Below, piece after piece: positions 1 to 6,375 of a stretch of DNA of 10,157 bases. The number at the start of each line of letters is the position of its first letter. Position 1 is the first letter of the stretch. The stretch comes from RGIG8700 sp964568815 (GTDB lineage: Bacteria; Bacillota; Clostridia; RGIG6154). The DNA lies in NCBI GenBank assembly GCA_964568815.1, contig CAZMRY010000053.1:1-10157 (forward strand), in the 5' to 3' direction. The notes under the pieces were generated by a model, which had not been told where the DNA came from, did not search any database, and saw nothing but the letters and a program-made list of their open reading frames with translations. Both the position numbers and the translations under genes were made by a program.

Positions 1-1
1 G

Positions 2-195
2 AGTGATATTTTTGATAAATCAAAAGTGATATTGAAACCTTCGGTTTCAGTGATATTATTATGAGCAAAGCGAATAACAAGGTTCTGTCGCAGACAGGTT
101 CTTATATTTGCCCTTAACTGTGCGAAGCACAATAACACTTGGCAAAGCCAAATAAAACTGCGTAGCAATATAACTTGCCGCAGGCAAATATAACT
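2..195. repeat. Array of short triloop hairpins joined by a 9-nt linker
   Basis: Small perfect inverted repeats follow one another here. Arms are 10-15/20-25 (TTTTGA), 33-39/43-49 (TGAAACC), 85-89/93-97 (CTGTC), 119-123/127-131 (TGTGC), 139-143/147-151 (TTGGC), 159-161/165-167 (TGC) and 175-179/183-187 (TTGCC); all but the first have 3-nt loops. They are separated by a near-constant nonamer. AATATCACT is read on the minus strand at 2-10, 25-33 and 49-57. AATAACACT, AATAAAACT and AATATAACT (twice) are read on the plus strand at 131-139, 151-159, 167-175 and 187-195. Unit spacing is 16-24 nt. Arm sequences differ between units while pairing is kept, so structure rather than sequence appears to be the conserved feature. 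No ORF spans it. The array reaches the window edge and may continue to the left. Its function is unknown to me; this is not a CRISPR. Confidence 0.8.
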
Positions 196-225
196 GAAAA
201 AAGACATCCGAAGATGTCTTTTTTC
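196..225 (-). terminator. Rho-independent terminator of the tRNA operon (bidirectional shape)
   Basis: A perfect 13-bp inverted repeat, 196-208 with 213-225, has a 4-nt loop (CGAA on plus, TTCG on minus). The arms contain A6 and T6 tracts, so it can terminate transcription from either side. It begins directly after the encoded CCA of tRNA-Tyr, as expected for the end of a minus-strand tRNA transcript. It could also stop plus-strand transcription coming out of the hairpin array. Confidence 0.9.
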
Positions 226-310
226 TGGTGGGGAGAGATGGATTCGAACCATCGAAGCGAGACGCAACAGATTTACAGTCTGCCCCCTTTGGCCACTCGG
301 GAACCTCCCC
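226..310 (-). tRNA. tRNA-Tyr (anticodon GUA)
   Basis: The minus-strand sequence folds as a class II tRNA. A 7-bp acceptor stem starting GGGGAGG pairs with 230-236, with one G-U pair at the base. The anticodon stem GCAGA/TCTGT closes loop CTGTAAA, giving anticodon GTA. There is a long variable arm with a GCG/CGC stem, and T arm GATGG-TTCGAAT-CCATC. The discriminator is A, and CCA is encoded at 226-228. It lies 6 nt downstream of tRNA-Thr and is followed at once by the terminator, so the two tRNAs form one short operon. The long variable arm with a GUA anticodon is diagnostic of bacterial tRNA-Tyr. Confidence 0.97.
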
Positions 311-316
311 AAAAAA

Positions 317-392
317 TGGAGCTGGTGGCAGGACTTGAACCTGTAACCTGCTGATTACAAATCAGCTGCTCTACCGATTGAGCTACACCAGC
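317..392 (-). tRNA. tRNA-Thr (anticodon UGU)
   Basis: The minus-strand sequence gives a standard class I cloverleaf. Acceptor GCTGGTG pairs with CACCAGC, and the D arm contains AGCTCAATCGGTAGAGC. Anticodon stem CTGAT/ATCAG closes loop TTTGTAA, giving anticodon TGT, which reads ACA and other threonine codons. The T arm carries GTTCAAGTC. The discriminator is T, and CCA is encoded at 317-319. It is the first gene of the two-tRNA transcript, and the promoter lies about 60 nt upstream. Confidence 0.97.
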
Positions 393-455
393 GAATATAT
401 TTATTTGCTCGTTTACCTGACTTGTATTAAGTCCCGTGTTTCGAGCACAGGACTT

Positions 456-484
456 ATTTTAATACAAATCAGTGATTTTGTCAA
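456..484 (-). promoter_or_regulatory. Promoter of the tRNA-Thr/tRNA-Tyr operon
   Basis: On the minus strand, a perfect TTGACA (479-484) is followed by a 17-nt spacer and TAAAAT (456-461), which matches the TATAAT consensus at five of six positions. Transcription would start near 449, about 57 nt before tRNA-Thr. An imperfect inverted repeat (AAGTCC 429-434 with GGACTT 450-455, plus an inner GTG/CAC) lies right at the predicted start. The rest of 393-505 is AT-rich with no gene. Confidence 0.75.
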
Positions 485-505
485 TACCTTTTTTAAATTT
501 TTTTA

Positions 506-1608
506 TTATTTTTTTGTTTTTATTACATCCAATGCTTTTTTAAGCTGTAAATCTTCTTCAAAAGGAATTATATCTACATCCATCCACTGATACTCTTCAG
601 GGTTTTCCACCTCATATGTCGGTGCAACACCAACTCCGTTTATTTCATTCCCTTCAGGTGAATAGAATCTACCTATCGTAAGATGTATTCCTCTATTATC
701 AGGAAGTCTGAATGTGGTCTGTATTGAGCCTTTGCCGTAAGTGTTTACCCCAACAACCTCGCCTCTGTTATTTTCTTTAATTGCTGCCGAGAAGAATTCT
801 GATGCACTTGCACTTAATTCATTTACAAGCACAACAACAGGCTTGTCATAGACTTGTGTACCTTTTGCTGTGTAATTTATTTCGCCATCGTTATACCTGG
901 TCTGAATCAGTGTTCCTTCATTTATAAGCATATCAAGCATATTCACAGTAGTATCTAAAAGTCCGCCTGTATTGTTTCTTAAATCTATTATTAACCCGTC
1001 TTTGTCTTTTAATTCATCAAGTGCGGTTTTAAAATCTTCATCTGTTCTCTGATCAAAAGACGTAACCTGAATATAGCCGAAATTTTCAAAGGTCTTTTTA
1101 TTTATAGTTGGTACATAAATTTTCTCTCTTACAATATCAAAGCTCAAAGGTGTGCCATCTCTTTCAACTTTTATGTTAACACTTGTACCTATTTCACCCA
1201 TTACAGCGTCTGCAATCGCCTGAACTCCCGCAAACTCTACACCTTTGCCATTAACTTCAAGAAAAACATCTCCATTTTTCAGCCCTGCCTTTTCCGCGGG
1301 GGTTCCTGAAAAAACACTTACAATACTGCTTCTGTTTTCTTCTGTTGCAAGTATCGAAACTCCTATGCCTGAAAATTCACCGTTTATTTCTCTTGCAAAG
1401 GTATCGTAACCAAATTCACTGCCTATATAAGTTGAGTGTTCATCCCCAAGAGAGGCTACCATACCATCTAATGCCCCTTCTTCGAGAGCCTTTTTATCAA
1501 CTCCGCCATAATAATTTTCCAGTATTATTTTTTTTGCATAATCAAGAGAGAAATTATTCGCCATTACCACACCCAAGGTAATAACAGATGACATTACTGC
1601 GGTTATTG
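506..1608 (-). CDS. S41-family C-terminal processing protease (CtpA-like), N-terminus lost in assembly gap
   Basis: A serine endoprotease of the Ctp/Tsp family, acting outside the membrane on C-termini of exported proteins. Numbering from the first visible ATG (1594): residues 1-18 are the end of a hydrophobic export or anchor segment, about 70-150 form a PDZ domain (GIGVSI, AGLKNGD), and 155-320 form the S41 protease core. The motif SASASE has its middle Ser at 263, and GKGS gives Lys288. Their 25-residue spacing equals that of the Ser-Lys dyad of E. coli Tsp, so I assign these as catalytic. LIIDLRNNTGG (201-211) is also typical. The frame stays open above 1594 (ITAV codons) into the N-run, so the real start lies inside 1609-1708. 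It is the last gene of the ftsEX operon. A likely role is processing of cell-wall enzymes or other envelope proteins. No clear terminator follows; transcription may run on into the tRNA operon. Confidence 0.93.
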
Positions 1609-1708
1609 NNNNNNNNNNNNNNNNNNNNNNNNNNNNNNNNNNNNNNNNNNNNNNNNNNNNNNNNNNNNNNNNNNNNNNNNNNNNNNNNNNNNNNNNNNNN
1701 NNNNNNNN
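1609..1708. other. Assembly gap (100 Ns)
   Basis: Exactly 100 N characters, the usual placeholder for a scaffold gap of unknown length. It removes the start of the S41 protease gene. A ribosome binding site lies directly at its right edge and coding sequence for a membrane segment at its left edge. The true missing piece is therefore probably short and holds only the protease start, but its size cannot be read here. Confidence 0.99.
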
Positions 1709-1714
1709 CTCCTA
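1709..1714 (-). promoter_or_regulatory. Ribosome binding site for the S41 protease, overlapping the M23 stop codon
   Basis: The minus strand reads TAGGAG. The TAG is the stop of the M23 gene and AGGAG is a strong Shine-Dalgarno core. With normal spacing, a start codon would fall 6-9 nt into the N-run. This supports direct translational coupling from the M23 gene to the protease, with no other gene between them. Confidence 0.6.
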
Positions 1715-2869
1715 TTTAAGATATGGTGCAGGATCTGTATGTTGTCCGTTAATCATTACTTCAAAATGACAGTGAGGACCTGTTGAATAGCCTGTACTGC
1801 CTACCTTTGCTATGGTCTGACCCCTCACAACGAAGTCTCCTTTATTAACATTTAAAACCGAATTGTGGGCATAAAGGGTACTGTATCCGTTACCGTGATT
1901 TATTACTACATAATTTCCATATGCAACATTATATTCTGCCTTTACAACAGTTCCGTCTGCACCTGCAACAACATTCGCTCCCGTAGGTGCACCTATATCC
2001 ATACCTGTATGTACTTTATACACTTTAAGAGTAGGATGCATCCTTCCGCCGTACTGGCTTGTTATTGTGCCGTAGCCAGGTGTTGGCCATGCAAATGTTC
2101 CGCCATCAAATGATGCAGAGGTCGTACTGCCGTTTAATTCTGCCTGAAGCTGTCTTTTAAGAGCAGCCTCTTCTCTTTCCGCTTCTTCAAATGCGGCTCT
2201 CAAGCTTGCAAGGTTTCCGTTGATTTGTCCCAGAGCTGTGTTCATTTTGTCAACCTCGTTATCAAGCTCATCCTTTTTCTTGTCAACAACATCTTTTTTT
2301 GCCACGATTGTTTCTTTTTCTGCTTCTACTTCCGCTTTTAATTCCTTAACCTGATTTTTGGTTTCAATTATGCGGTTATACATATTATTATCGTGGTCTA
2401 TTATTTGTTTTATTATTTCAACATATGCAAGAATATCGTTTAATGTGTCATTCCCGAAAATCATTGTTATGTATGATGTGTTATTGTCCTCATACATAAC
2501 CCTGAGTCTTGTTTTCATATTCTCATATTGTTTTTTTTCCTGAACTTCACATTCTGAAATTTTTTCTTCTGCCTCTTTTATTTTTTTGTTGCAGTCGTCT
2601 ATTTCACTTTGCAGTCCGTTGATTTCGCCCTGAATATCAGCTATCTGGGCATCAATTTCTGCAACAATATTCAAAACGCCCTGTTTTTTCTCTGTTGCTT
2701 CTGCTATTTTGTTCTGTATTTGTGTTTTTTCGTTTTGCTTTGCGTTGATTTTGTCCTGAGTTGTGTCTGCAAGAGCCAGAAGTGGCAACAAAGATGATAG
2801 TACAAACACGACTACAAGTATTACAGCAATCACAGATGCTACAATTGTTATTGTTTTTTTATTAAGCAT
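1712..2869 (-). CDS. Secreted coiled-coil M23 peptidoglycan hydrolase (EnvC/PcsB-like, FtsEX partner)
   Basis: A cell-wall endopeptidase of 385 residues. A hydrophobic export segment (about 7-34) leads into a long charged coiled coil with two helical stretches (about 38-125 and 160-245), then a Gly/Ser linker and a C-terminal M23 (LytM) zinc peptidase domain (about 255-385). The metal and catalytic histidines are all visible: HTGMD gives His287 and Asp291, YAH gives His335, and HCH gives His366 and His368. It therefore looks catalytically intact, unlike E. coli EnvC. In known systems the coiled coil docks on the outer loop of FtsX and keeps the enzyme inactive until FtsEX hydrolyses ATP. Its start is 9 nt after the ftsX stop, with GAGGT overlapping that stop, which fits this pairing. 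The substrate bond (DD- or DL-endopeptidase) cannot be told from sequence. Two Cys residues (93, 107) lie in the coiled coil. Confidence 0.94.
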   Translation of the reverse strand: MLNKKTITIVASVIAVILVVVFVLSSLLPLLALADTTQDKINAKQNEKTQIQNKIAEATEKKQGVLNIVAEIDAQIADIQGEINGLQSEIDDCNKKIKEAEEKISECEVQEKKQYENMKTRLRVMYEDNNTSYITMIFGNDTLNDILAYVEIIKQIIDHDNNMYNRIIETKNQVKELKAEVEAEKETIVAKKDVVDKKKDELDNEVDKMNTALGQINGNLASLRAAFEEAEREEAALKRQLQAELNGSTTSASFDGGTFAWPTPGYGTITSQYGGRMHPTLKVYKVHTGMDIGAPTGANVVAGADGTVVKAEYNVAYGNYVVINHGNGYSTLYAHNSVLNVNKGDFVVRGQTIAKVGSTGYSTGPHCHFEVMINGQHTDPAPYLK

Positions 2870-2878
2870 TTTTAAACC

Positions 2879-3760
2879 TCACACTTTCAAGTGCTTTCTG
2901 ATAGAAATTGCACTTCCAACTGCTCCGATACCTATTCCCACTACTGCAAATGCCATCATTAACATCCACCATATATTTCCAAATGGTATCATGCTGAAAT
3001 CCTGGAAATTAAAGTTTCTGTATATAAGGAAATATGCAAGCCAGATTAAGCCGAATGCAATTAATGCAGAATATATCCCCATTATTACGCCTTCCACCAC
3101 AAATGGCCATCTTATGAACCAGTCAGTTGCACCAACATATTTCATAATGTTGATTTCTTTTCTTCTGCCGTATACAGAAACCTTAACCGCATTTGCTATA
3201 ATGAATGCTGTTATTACAGCAAATATAATTACTATCCATATGCTCACATTTCTTACAGTTTTTCTGAAAGCATTTATGTATCCTGCAGCTTCTCTGAAAT
3301 CTGTTGTGTTTGCAACTCCGTCTATTTTTTCAAGTGCTTTTACAACTGTTTCTGTAAACTCAAGGTCTTTGATTTCTATTTTATAGGAATCTCTGAAAGG
3401 GTTGTCCTCTCTTAAGCCTTCTAAAATTTCCGCTTTATCTCCCAATTTTTCAAGATTTTCTTCAAAAATCTGTTCCTTGGTATATTTTTCTATATTTGAT
3501 ACACCTTCAATAAGCTTTATTTTTTCGCCTATTTTATCATATTGCTCATTGTCTAAGTCTTCATCTATAAAAACCTGTATCTGACAGCCTCTTGAAAACT
3601 GCTCTGTCATATAGGAAACATTGAATATAAACGCCATAAAAGCACCAAGTATAAACAATGTCGCAACAGTTGTTGAGATTGATGCGAGGGTTGTTACTTT
3701 ATTTTTCTTTAAGCTTTTTGATGCCTGTCTTACATAATATTTAAGTGCATCACGAGTCAT
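2879..3760 (-). CDS. ftsX: Cell division ABC transporter-like permease FtsX
   Basis: The membrane half of the FtsEX complex, a mechanotransmitter rather than a transporter, which passes ATP-driven motion in the cytoplasm to a murein hydrolase outside. With the start chosen here it has 293 residues. There are four membrane segments (about 25-48, 172-194, 219-246, 262-286), a large outer loop between the first two (about 49-171) where the hydrolase would dock, and the family motif RRKEINIMKYVGAT (199-212). Three in-frame ATGs exist (3784, 3766, 3760). I choose 3760 because AAAGGGGG (3770-3777) lies 9 nt before it but only 3 nt before 3766, and because 3784 is upstream of that site. This gives an 11-nt overlap with the end of ftsE and implies translational coupling. 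Confidence 0.95.
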   Translation of the reverse strand: MTRDALKYYVRQASKSLKKNKVTTLASISTTVATLFILGAFMAFIFNVSYMTEQFSRGCQIQVFIDEDLDNEQYDKIGEKIKLIEGVSNIEKYTKEQIFEENLEKLGDKAEILEGLREDNPFRDSYKIEIKDLEFTETVVKALEKIDGVANTTDFREAAGYINAFRKTVRNVSIWIVIIFAVITAFIIANAVKVSVYGRRKEINIMKYVGATDWFIRWPFVVEGVIMGIYSALIAFGLIWLAYFLIYRNFNFQDFSMIPFGNIWWMLMMAFAVVGIGIGAVGSAISIRKHLKV

Positions 3761-4439
3761 AACCATATACCCCCTTTTCTTCATCTCTTACAATATTACC
3801 GTTTTCAATGGCAATAACTCTTTTTTTCATTGTGTCTACAATATCTTTTGCGTGAGTTGCAACTATAACAGTTGTGCCTCTTTTGTTAATATCGTCAAGA
3901 ATATGCATAATTTCCCATGCTGTTTCAGGGTCAAGGTTTCCTGTTGGCTCATCCGCAACAAGCATTACAGGGTTATTTATAATTGCTCTTGCAATAGCAA
4001 CTCTCTGTTTTTCACCGCCTGAAAGCTGGTCAGGGTATGCGTTTGCTCTGTCTGCAAGACCTACCTGATGAAGTATCTCAGGCACTCTTTTTCTTCTCAT
4101 TCTTTTTGGAGCACCTACAATTATCATTGCAAATTCTACATTTTCATAAACTGTTCTGTCGTCTAAAAGTCTGAAATCCTGAAAAACAACTCCGAGAGTT
4201 CTTCTGAACATAGGAATATCTTTTTCTTCAATTTCCCTGATATCTATTCCGTTTATTATAAATTCTCCTTCAGTTGGGAGAGTTTCTCTAAGAAACATTT
4301 TAATAAGAGTTGACTTTCCCGCACCTGATGCACCTACAAGGAAAATGAACTCGCCCTTGTCTACAAGGAAATTGACATTATTTAAAACGGGCTTTCCTGC
4401 ATCGTAAGCCTTGCTGACATTTCTGGCACAAACCATCAT
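3750..4439 (-). CDS. ftsE: Cell division ATP-binding protein FtsE
   Basis: The cytoplasmic ATPase of FtsEX, 229 residues, the usual length for the family. All ABC motifs are present and intact: Walker A GASGAGKST (36-44), Q-loop Gln87, signature LSGGE (139-143), Walker B VMLVADE (158-164) with catalytic Glu164, D-loop NLD, and H-loop His196. ATP hydrolysis is thought to drive FtsX and so activate the M23 hydrolase encoded two genes downstream. The ATG at 4437-4439 overlaps the stop of the upstream regulator (ATGA), with AGGAGG 9 nt before it; a second ATG follows directly. The overlap couples its translation to the regulator gene. Confidence 0.96.
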   Translation of the reverse strand: MMVCARNVSKAYDAGKPVLNNVNFLVDKGEFIFLVGASGAGKSTLIKMFLRETLPTEGEFIINGIDIREIEEKDIPMFRRTLGVVFQDFRLLDDRTVYENVEFAMIIVGAPKRMRRKRVPEILHQVGLADRANAYPDQLSGGEKQRVAIARAIINNPVMLVADEPTGNLDPETAWEIMHILDDINKRGTTVIVATHAKDIVDTMKKRVIAIENGNIVRDEEKGVYGYDS

Positions 4440-5476
4440 AATGAATTTCCTCCTCTTGATGTTCTTAAGTATCTGTGTATGAGCATTGCCATTTTAAGGA
4501 GCATTGCGTCCTCGAATTTTCTTACATCAAGTCCTGTTAAGCTTTTAAGCTTATCAAGTCTGAATACAAGAGTATTTCTGTGAATATAAAGCTCTCTTGC
4601 CGCAAGAGAAATGTTAAGGTCGCAGTCTAAAAATCTCTGAACCGTGTTCATTGTTTCGGTATCTATTTCTCTTAAAATATCTTCTTTTAAAACCTCGTTT
4701 AAAAAGGCTTTGCACTTTTCTATAGGCACAGATGTAACGAGTCTGCTTACGCCAAGGCTCATATGTGCATAGATTTTGTTTCTGTTTTCAAATATATAGC
4801 CTACATCAAGGGCACTTATTGCCGCTTTATATGATTTGCTTAAATCTGCAAGCTTTTCTGAAATTCCGCCAATACCGATTGATGGCTGTTCAAAAAGAGA
4901 TTCTGATATTCCCCCTGAAATCTGCATTGCTATATTCATAAGCTTTGTGTTTGATGGCTCGTTTTTACAGGTTCTTATAAAAACAAGCTCGTTTGCCGCA
5001 TTTGTAAAGAGATAATCTCCGTCTCTTACAGGTGCAACATCTTTTATTATTTCTTTTGCATCCTGCATATTTTTTGAAGAAACATTAATTACAAAAACAA
5101 CTCTTATTTCCTCATCGCTTATTCCAAGGCACTGTGCTTTCCATGATATGTTTTCGATTTTCTCATTTACAATCTGCTGGAAGAAAAATTCTTCGTCATC
5201 AAACTCACGGTTTACTGATTTAAATGCCGCAAGAGACTGTTTGATTATATCTAATACCTTTTCATCCTCCTGTTTTGCGAACAGAACATATTTATCTGTT
5301 TTATCAAAATCAAGGTCTGTTTTTGTGCATTTCTGCATAGCATTTCCAAGAGGATAGCCTATGTATTTCTGCTGTGTGCAGGCAACAACTATATTTCTGT
5401 TATCATAAATTCCTATAAGCTTTTCGTCATTTGCCGAAAGACAGTCAAAATATCTCTGATATAATGAAATTGACAT
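4436..5476 (-). CDS. CdaR/PucR-type transcriptional regulator heading the ftsEX operon
   Basis: A predicted DNA-binding regulator of 346 residues. The C-terminus (about 276-335) matches the PucR/CdaR helix-turn-helix class: a FLDCDLNISLAARELYIHRN-type stretch with the RNTL turn, then RLDKLKSLTGLD. Residues about 125-230 resemble the degenerate GGDEF-like domain often found in this family (AISALDVGYIF near 219-229). The N-terminal 120 residues match no sensor domain I recognise. Members characterised elsewhere sense small metabolites such as sugar diacids or purine products; the ligand here is unknown. I choose ATG at 5476; an in-frame TTG at 5488 would add 4 residues, but its GGAAAGG is only about 1 nt away. 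Its stop overlaps ftsE by 4 nt, which is unusual company for ftsEX and suggests it controls this operon. Confidence 0.85.
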   Translation of the reverse strand: MSISLYQRYFDCLSANDEKLIGIYDNRNIVVACTQQKYIGYPLGNAMQKCTKTDLDFDKTDKYVLFAKQEDEKVLDIIKQSLAAFKSVNREFDDEEFFFQQIVNEKIENISWKAQCLGISDEEIRVVFVINVSSKNMQDAKEIIKDVAPVRDGDYLFTNAANELVFIRTCKNEPSNTKLMNIAMQISGGISESLFEQPSIGIGGISEKLADLSKSYKAAISALDVGYIFENRNKIYAHMSLGVSRLVTSVPIEKCKAFLNEVLKEDILREIDTETMNTVQRFLDCDLNISLAARELYIHRNTLVFRLDKLKSLTGLDVRKFEDAMLLKMAMLIHRYLRTSRGGNSL

Positions 5477-5502
5477 TTTCTTTTCCAAGCCTTTCCGCCC
5501 GT

Positions 5503-5518
5503 TATTTCCCGGGTAATA
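5503..5518. promoter_or_regulatory. GC-core palindrome in the regulator/ftsEX leader (possible operator)
   Basis: A 16-bp palindrome TATTTCCCGGGTAATA has one mismatched pair (5507/5514). It is centred on CCCGGG and lies 27 nt upstream of the regulator ATG, downstream of the predicted promoter. The GC core stands out in an AT-rich stretch. A dimeric regulator such as the CdaR/PucR-type protein encoded next could bind it, but this is inference. Confidence 0.4.
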
Positions 5519-5554
5519 TTTTTTGGTATACTTATTCTAATATACACCGATTAT

Positions 5555-5583
5555 ATTGTAACACATTATCACTGTAAATGCAA
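5555..5583 (-). promoter_or_regulatory. Candidate promoter of the regulator-ftsEX-M23-protease operon
   Basis: On the minus strand, TTGCAT (5578-5583), a 17-nt spacer and TACAAT (5555-5560, five of six consensus bases) lie directly after the terminator of the preceding operon. A second overlapping pair, GTTACA (5557-5562) and TAGAAT (5534-5539), is also spaced 17 nt apart. Either would leave a leader of roughly 50-70 nt containing the CCCGGG palindrome. The -35 elements are weak, so the exact choice is uncertain. Confidence 0.5.
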
Positions 5584-5584
5584 A

Positions 5585-5621
5585 GAAAAAATGGCGAATT
5601 TTAAAATTTCGCCATTTTTTC
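5585..5621 (-). terminator. Rho-independent terminator of the adhE-kinase operon
   Basis: Perfect 14-bp arms, 5585-5598 and 5608-5621, have a 9-nt loop and a GGCG core flanked by A6 and T6 tracts. It lies 7 nt past the kinase stop codon and separates the fermentation operon from the cell-wall operon promoter. Confidence 0.92.
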
Positions 5622-5628
5622 ACAAAAC

Positions 5629-6375
5629 TTATTCAAAATCTGCCACATCTGCCCAGGAAAGGAGCAATTCTCTCTCATGCGGATTGCCTTTAACAGACTG
5701 TGATGCCGCAACTATCGGCATCCATCTCTGAACATACTGTCTTGCGGTGTCGCTCTTTATGCAGAAAAGCTCAAGATACTTTTTTGCAAGCTCTTCTTTG
5801 TTTTCAAGCTTAAACAAAAGATATGTTCTTGCCGCATCTGCAGAGGCGTTGCCTCTTGTTGCGTGTGCCCAGTCTATGATATACGGTGTTCCGTCTTCTT
5901 TTATTATTATATTTGATGGGTTTAAGTCGCCGTGACATACTTTATCGTGCTTGGGCATACCTGCAAGTCTTGCGTGAAGCTCATACTTCTGGGTTGCTGT
6001 TAAATCTGCCTCGTTGATTTTTCTGTCCATTTTATCTTTGAGTTTGTTTAAAAGCGGTGCTTTTTTGTTGTGTATTTCAATCTGAATATTTACAAGCATT
6101 TCAAGATACTCATCCTCTTTTTCAGGGTTTTCTTCCATAAGCTGTGCCATTGTTTTGCCTTTTATATATTCGGTTGTGATTGACCATTTTCCGTCTACTG
6201 TTGAAACTGCAAGAAGCTTTGGTATTTTAAGTCCTGTTTCCTCAACTCTTGCCTGATTCAATGCCTCATTCAAAACATTGGCTTTTGAATACTCAGAATC
6301 AAAAACCTTGATTATTTTTTCTCCGTCTTTATAGATGGTTTTGTCTTTTCTTTCTGCTATTATTTTCGCGGTCAT
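5629..6375 (-). CDS. APH/choline-kinase-fold small-molecule kinase, substrate unknown
   Basis: A 248-residue protein with the eukaryotic-like kinase fold of the phosphotransferase (APH) superfamily. The catalytic loop CHGDLNPSN (147-155) supplies Asp150 and Asn155, the metal-binding IIDWAHA (166-172) supplies Asp168, and IIKVF (21-25) supplies the ATP-anchoring Lys23. The N-lobe is short and there is no membrane segment, so it is cytosolic. Family members phosphorylate aminoglycosides, choline or ethanolamine, ketosamines, thiamine or homoserine; nothing here decides between these. I see no specific reason to call it a resistance gene. Its ATG shares one base with the adhE stop (TAATG), with GGAGGTGA inside the end of adhE, so the two are translationally coupled. 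A strong terminator follows. Confidence 0.85.
   Translation of the reverse strand: MTAKIIAERKDKTIYKDGEKIIKVFDSEYSKANVLNEALNQARVEETGLKIPKLLAVSTVDGKWSITTEYIKGKTMAQLMEENPEKEDEYLEMLVNIQIEIHNKKAPLLNKLKDKMDRKINEADLTATQKYELHARLAGMPKHDKVCHGDLNPSNIIIKEDGTPYIIDWAHATRGNASADAARTYLLFKLENKEELAKKYLELFCIKSDTARQYVQRWMPIVAASQSVKGNPHERELLLSWADVADFE

Noticed and set aside
2..195. CRISPR array
   Set aside because: The repeated linker is only 9 nt, the spacing is 16-24 nt, and the parts between linkers are self-complementary hairpins rather than unique spacers; no cas gene is nearby.
378..590. Plus-strand open frame of 70 residues
   Set aside because: It starts inside tRNA-Thr, crosses the tRNA promoter and runs antisense to the end of the S41 protease; no ribosome binding site was seen.
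2763..3386. 207-residue plus-strand open frame
   Set aside because: It lies antisense across ftsX and the start of the M23 gene, both of which have clear family motifs; its sequence shows no recognisable domain.
5629..6375. Aminoglycoside resistance gene
   Set aside because: Only the generic kinase motifs of the superfamily are present; operon context with adhE and lack of mobile elements give no support for a resistance role.
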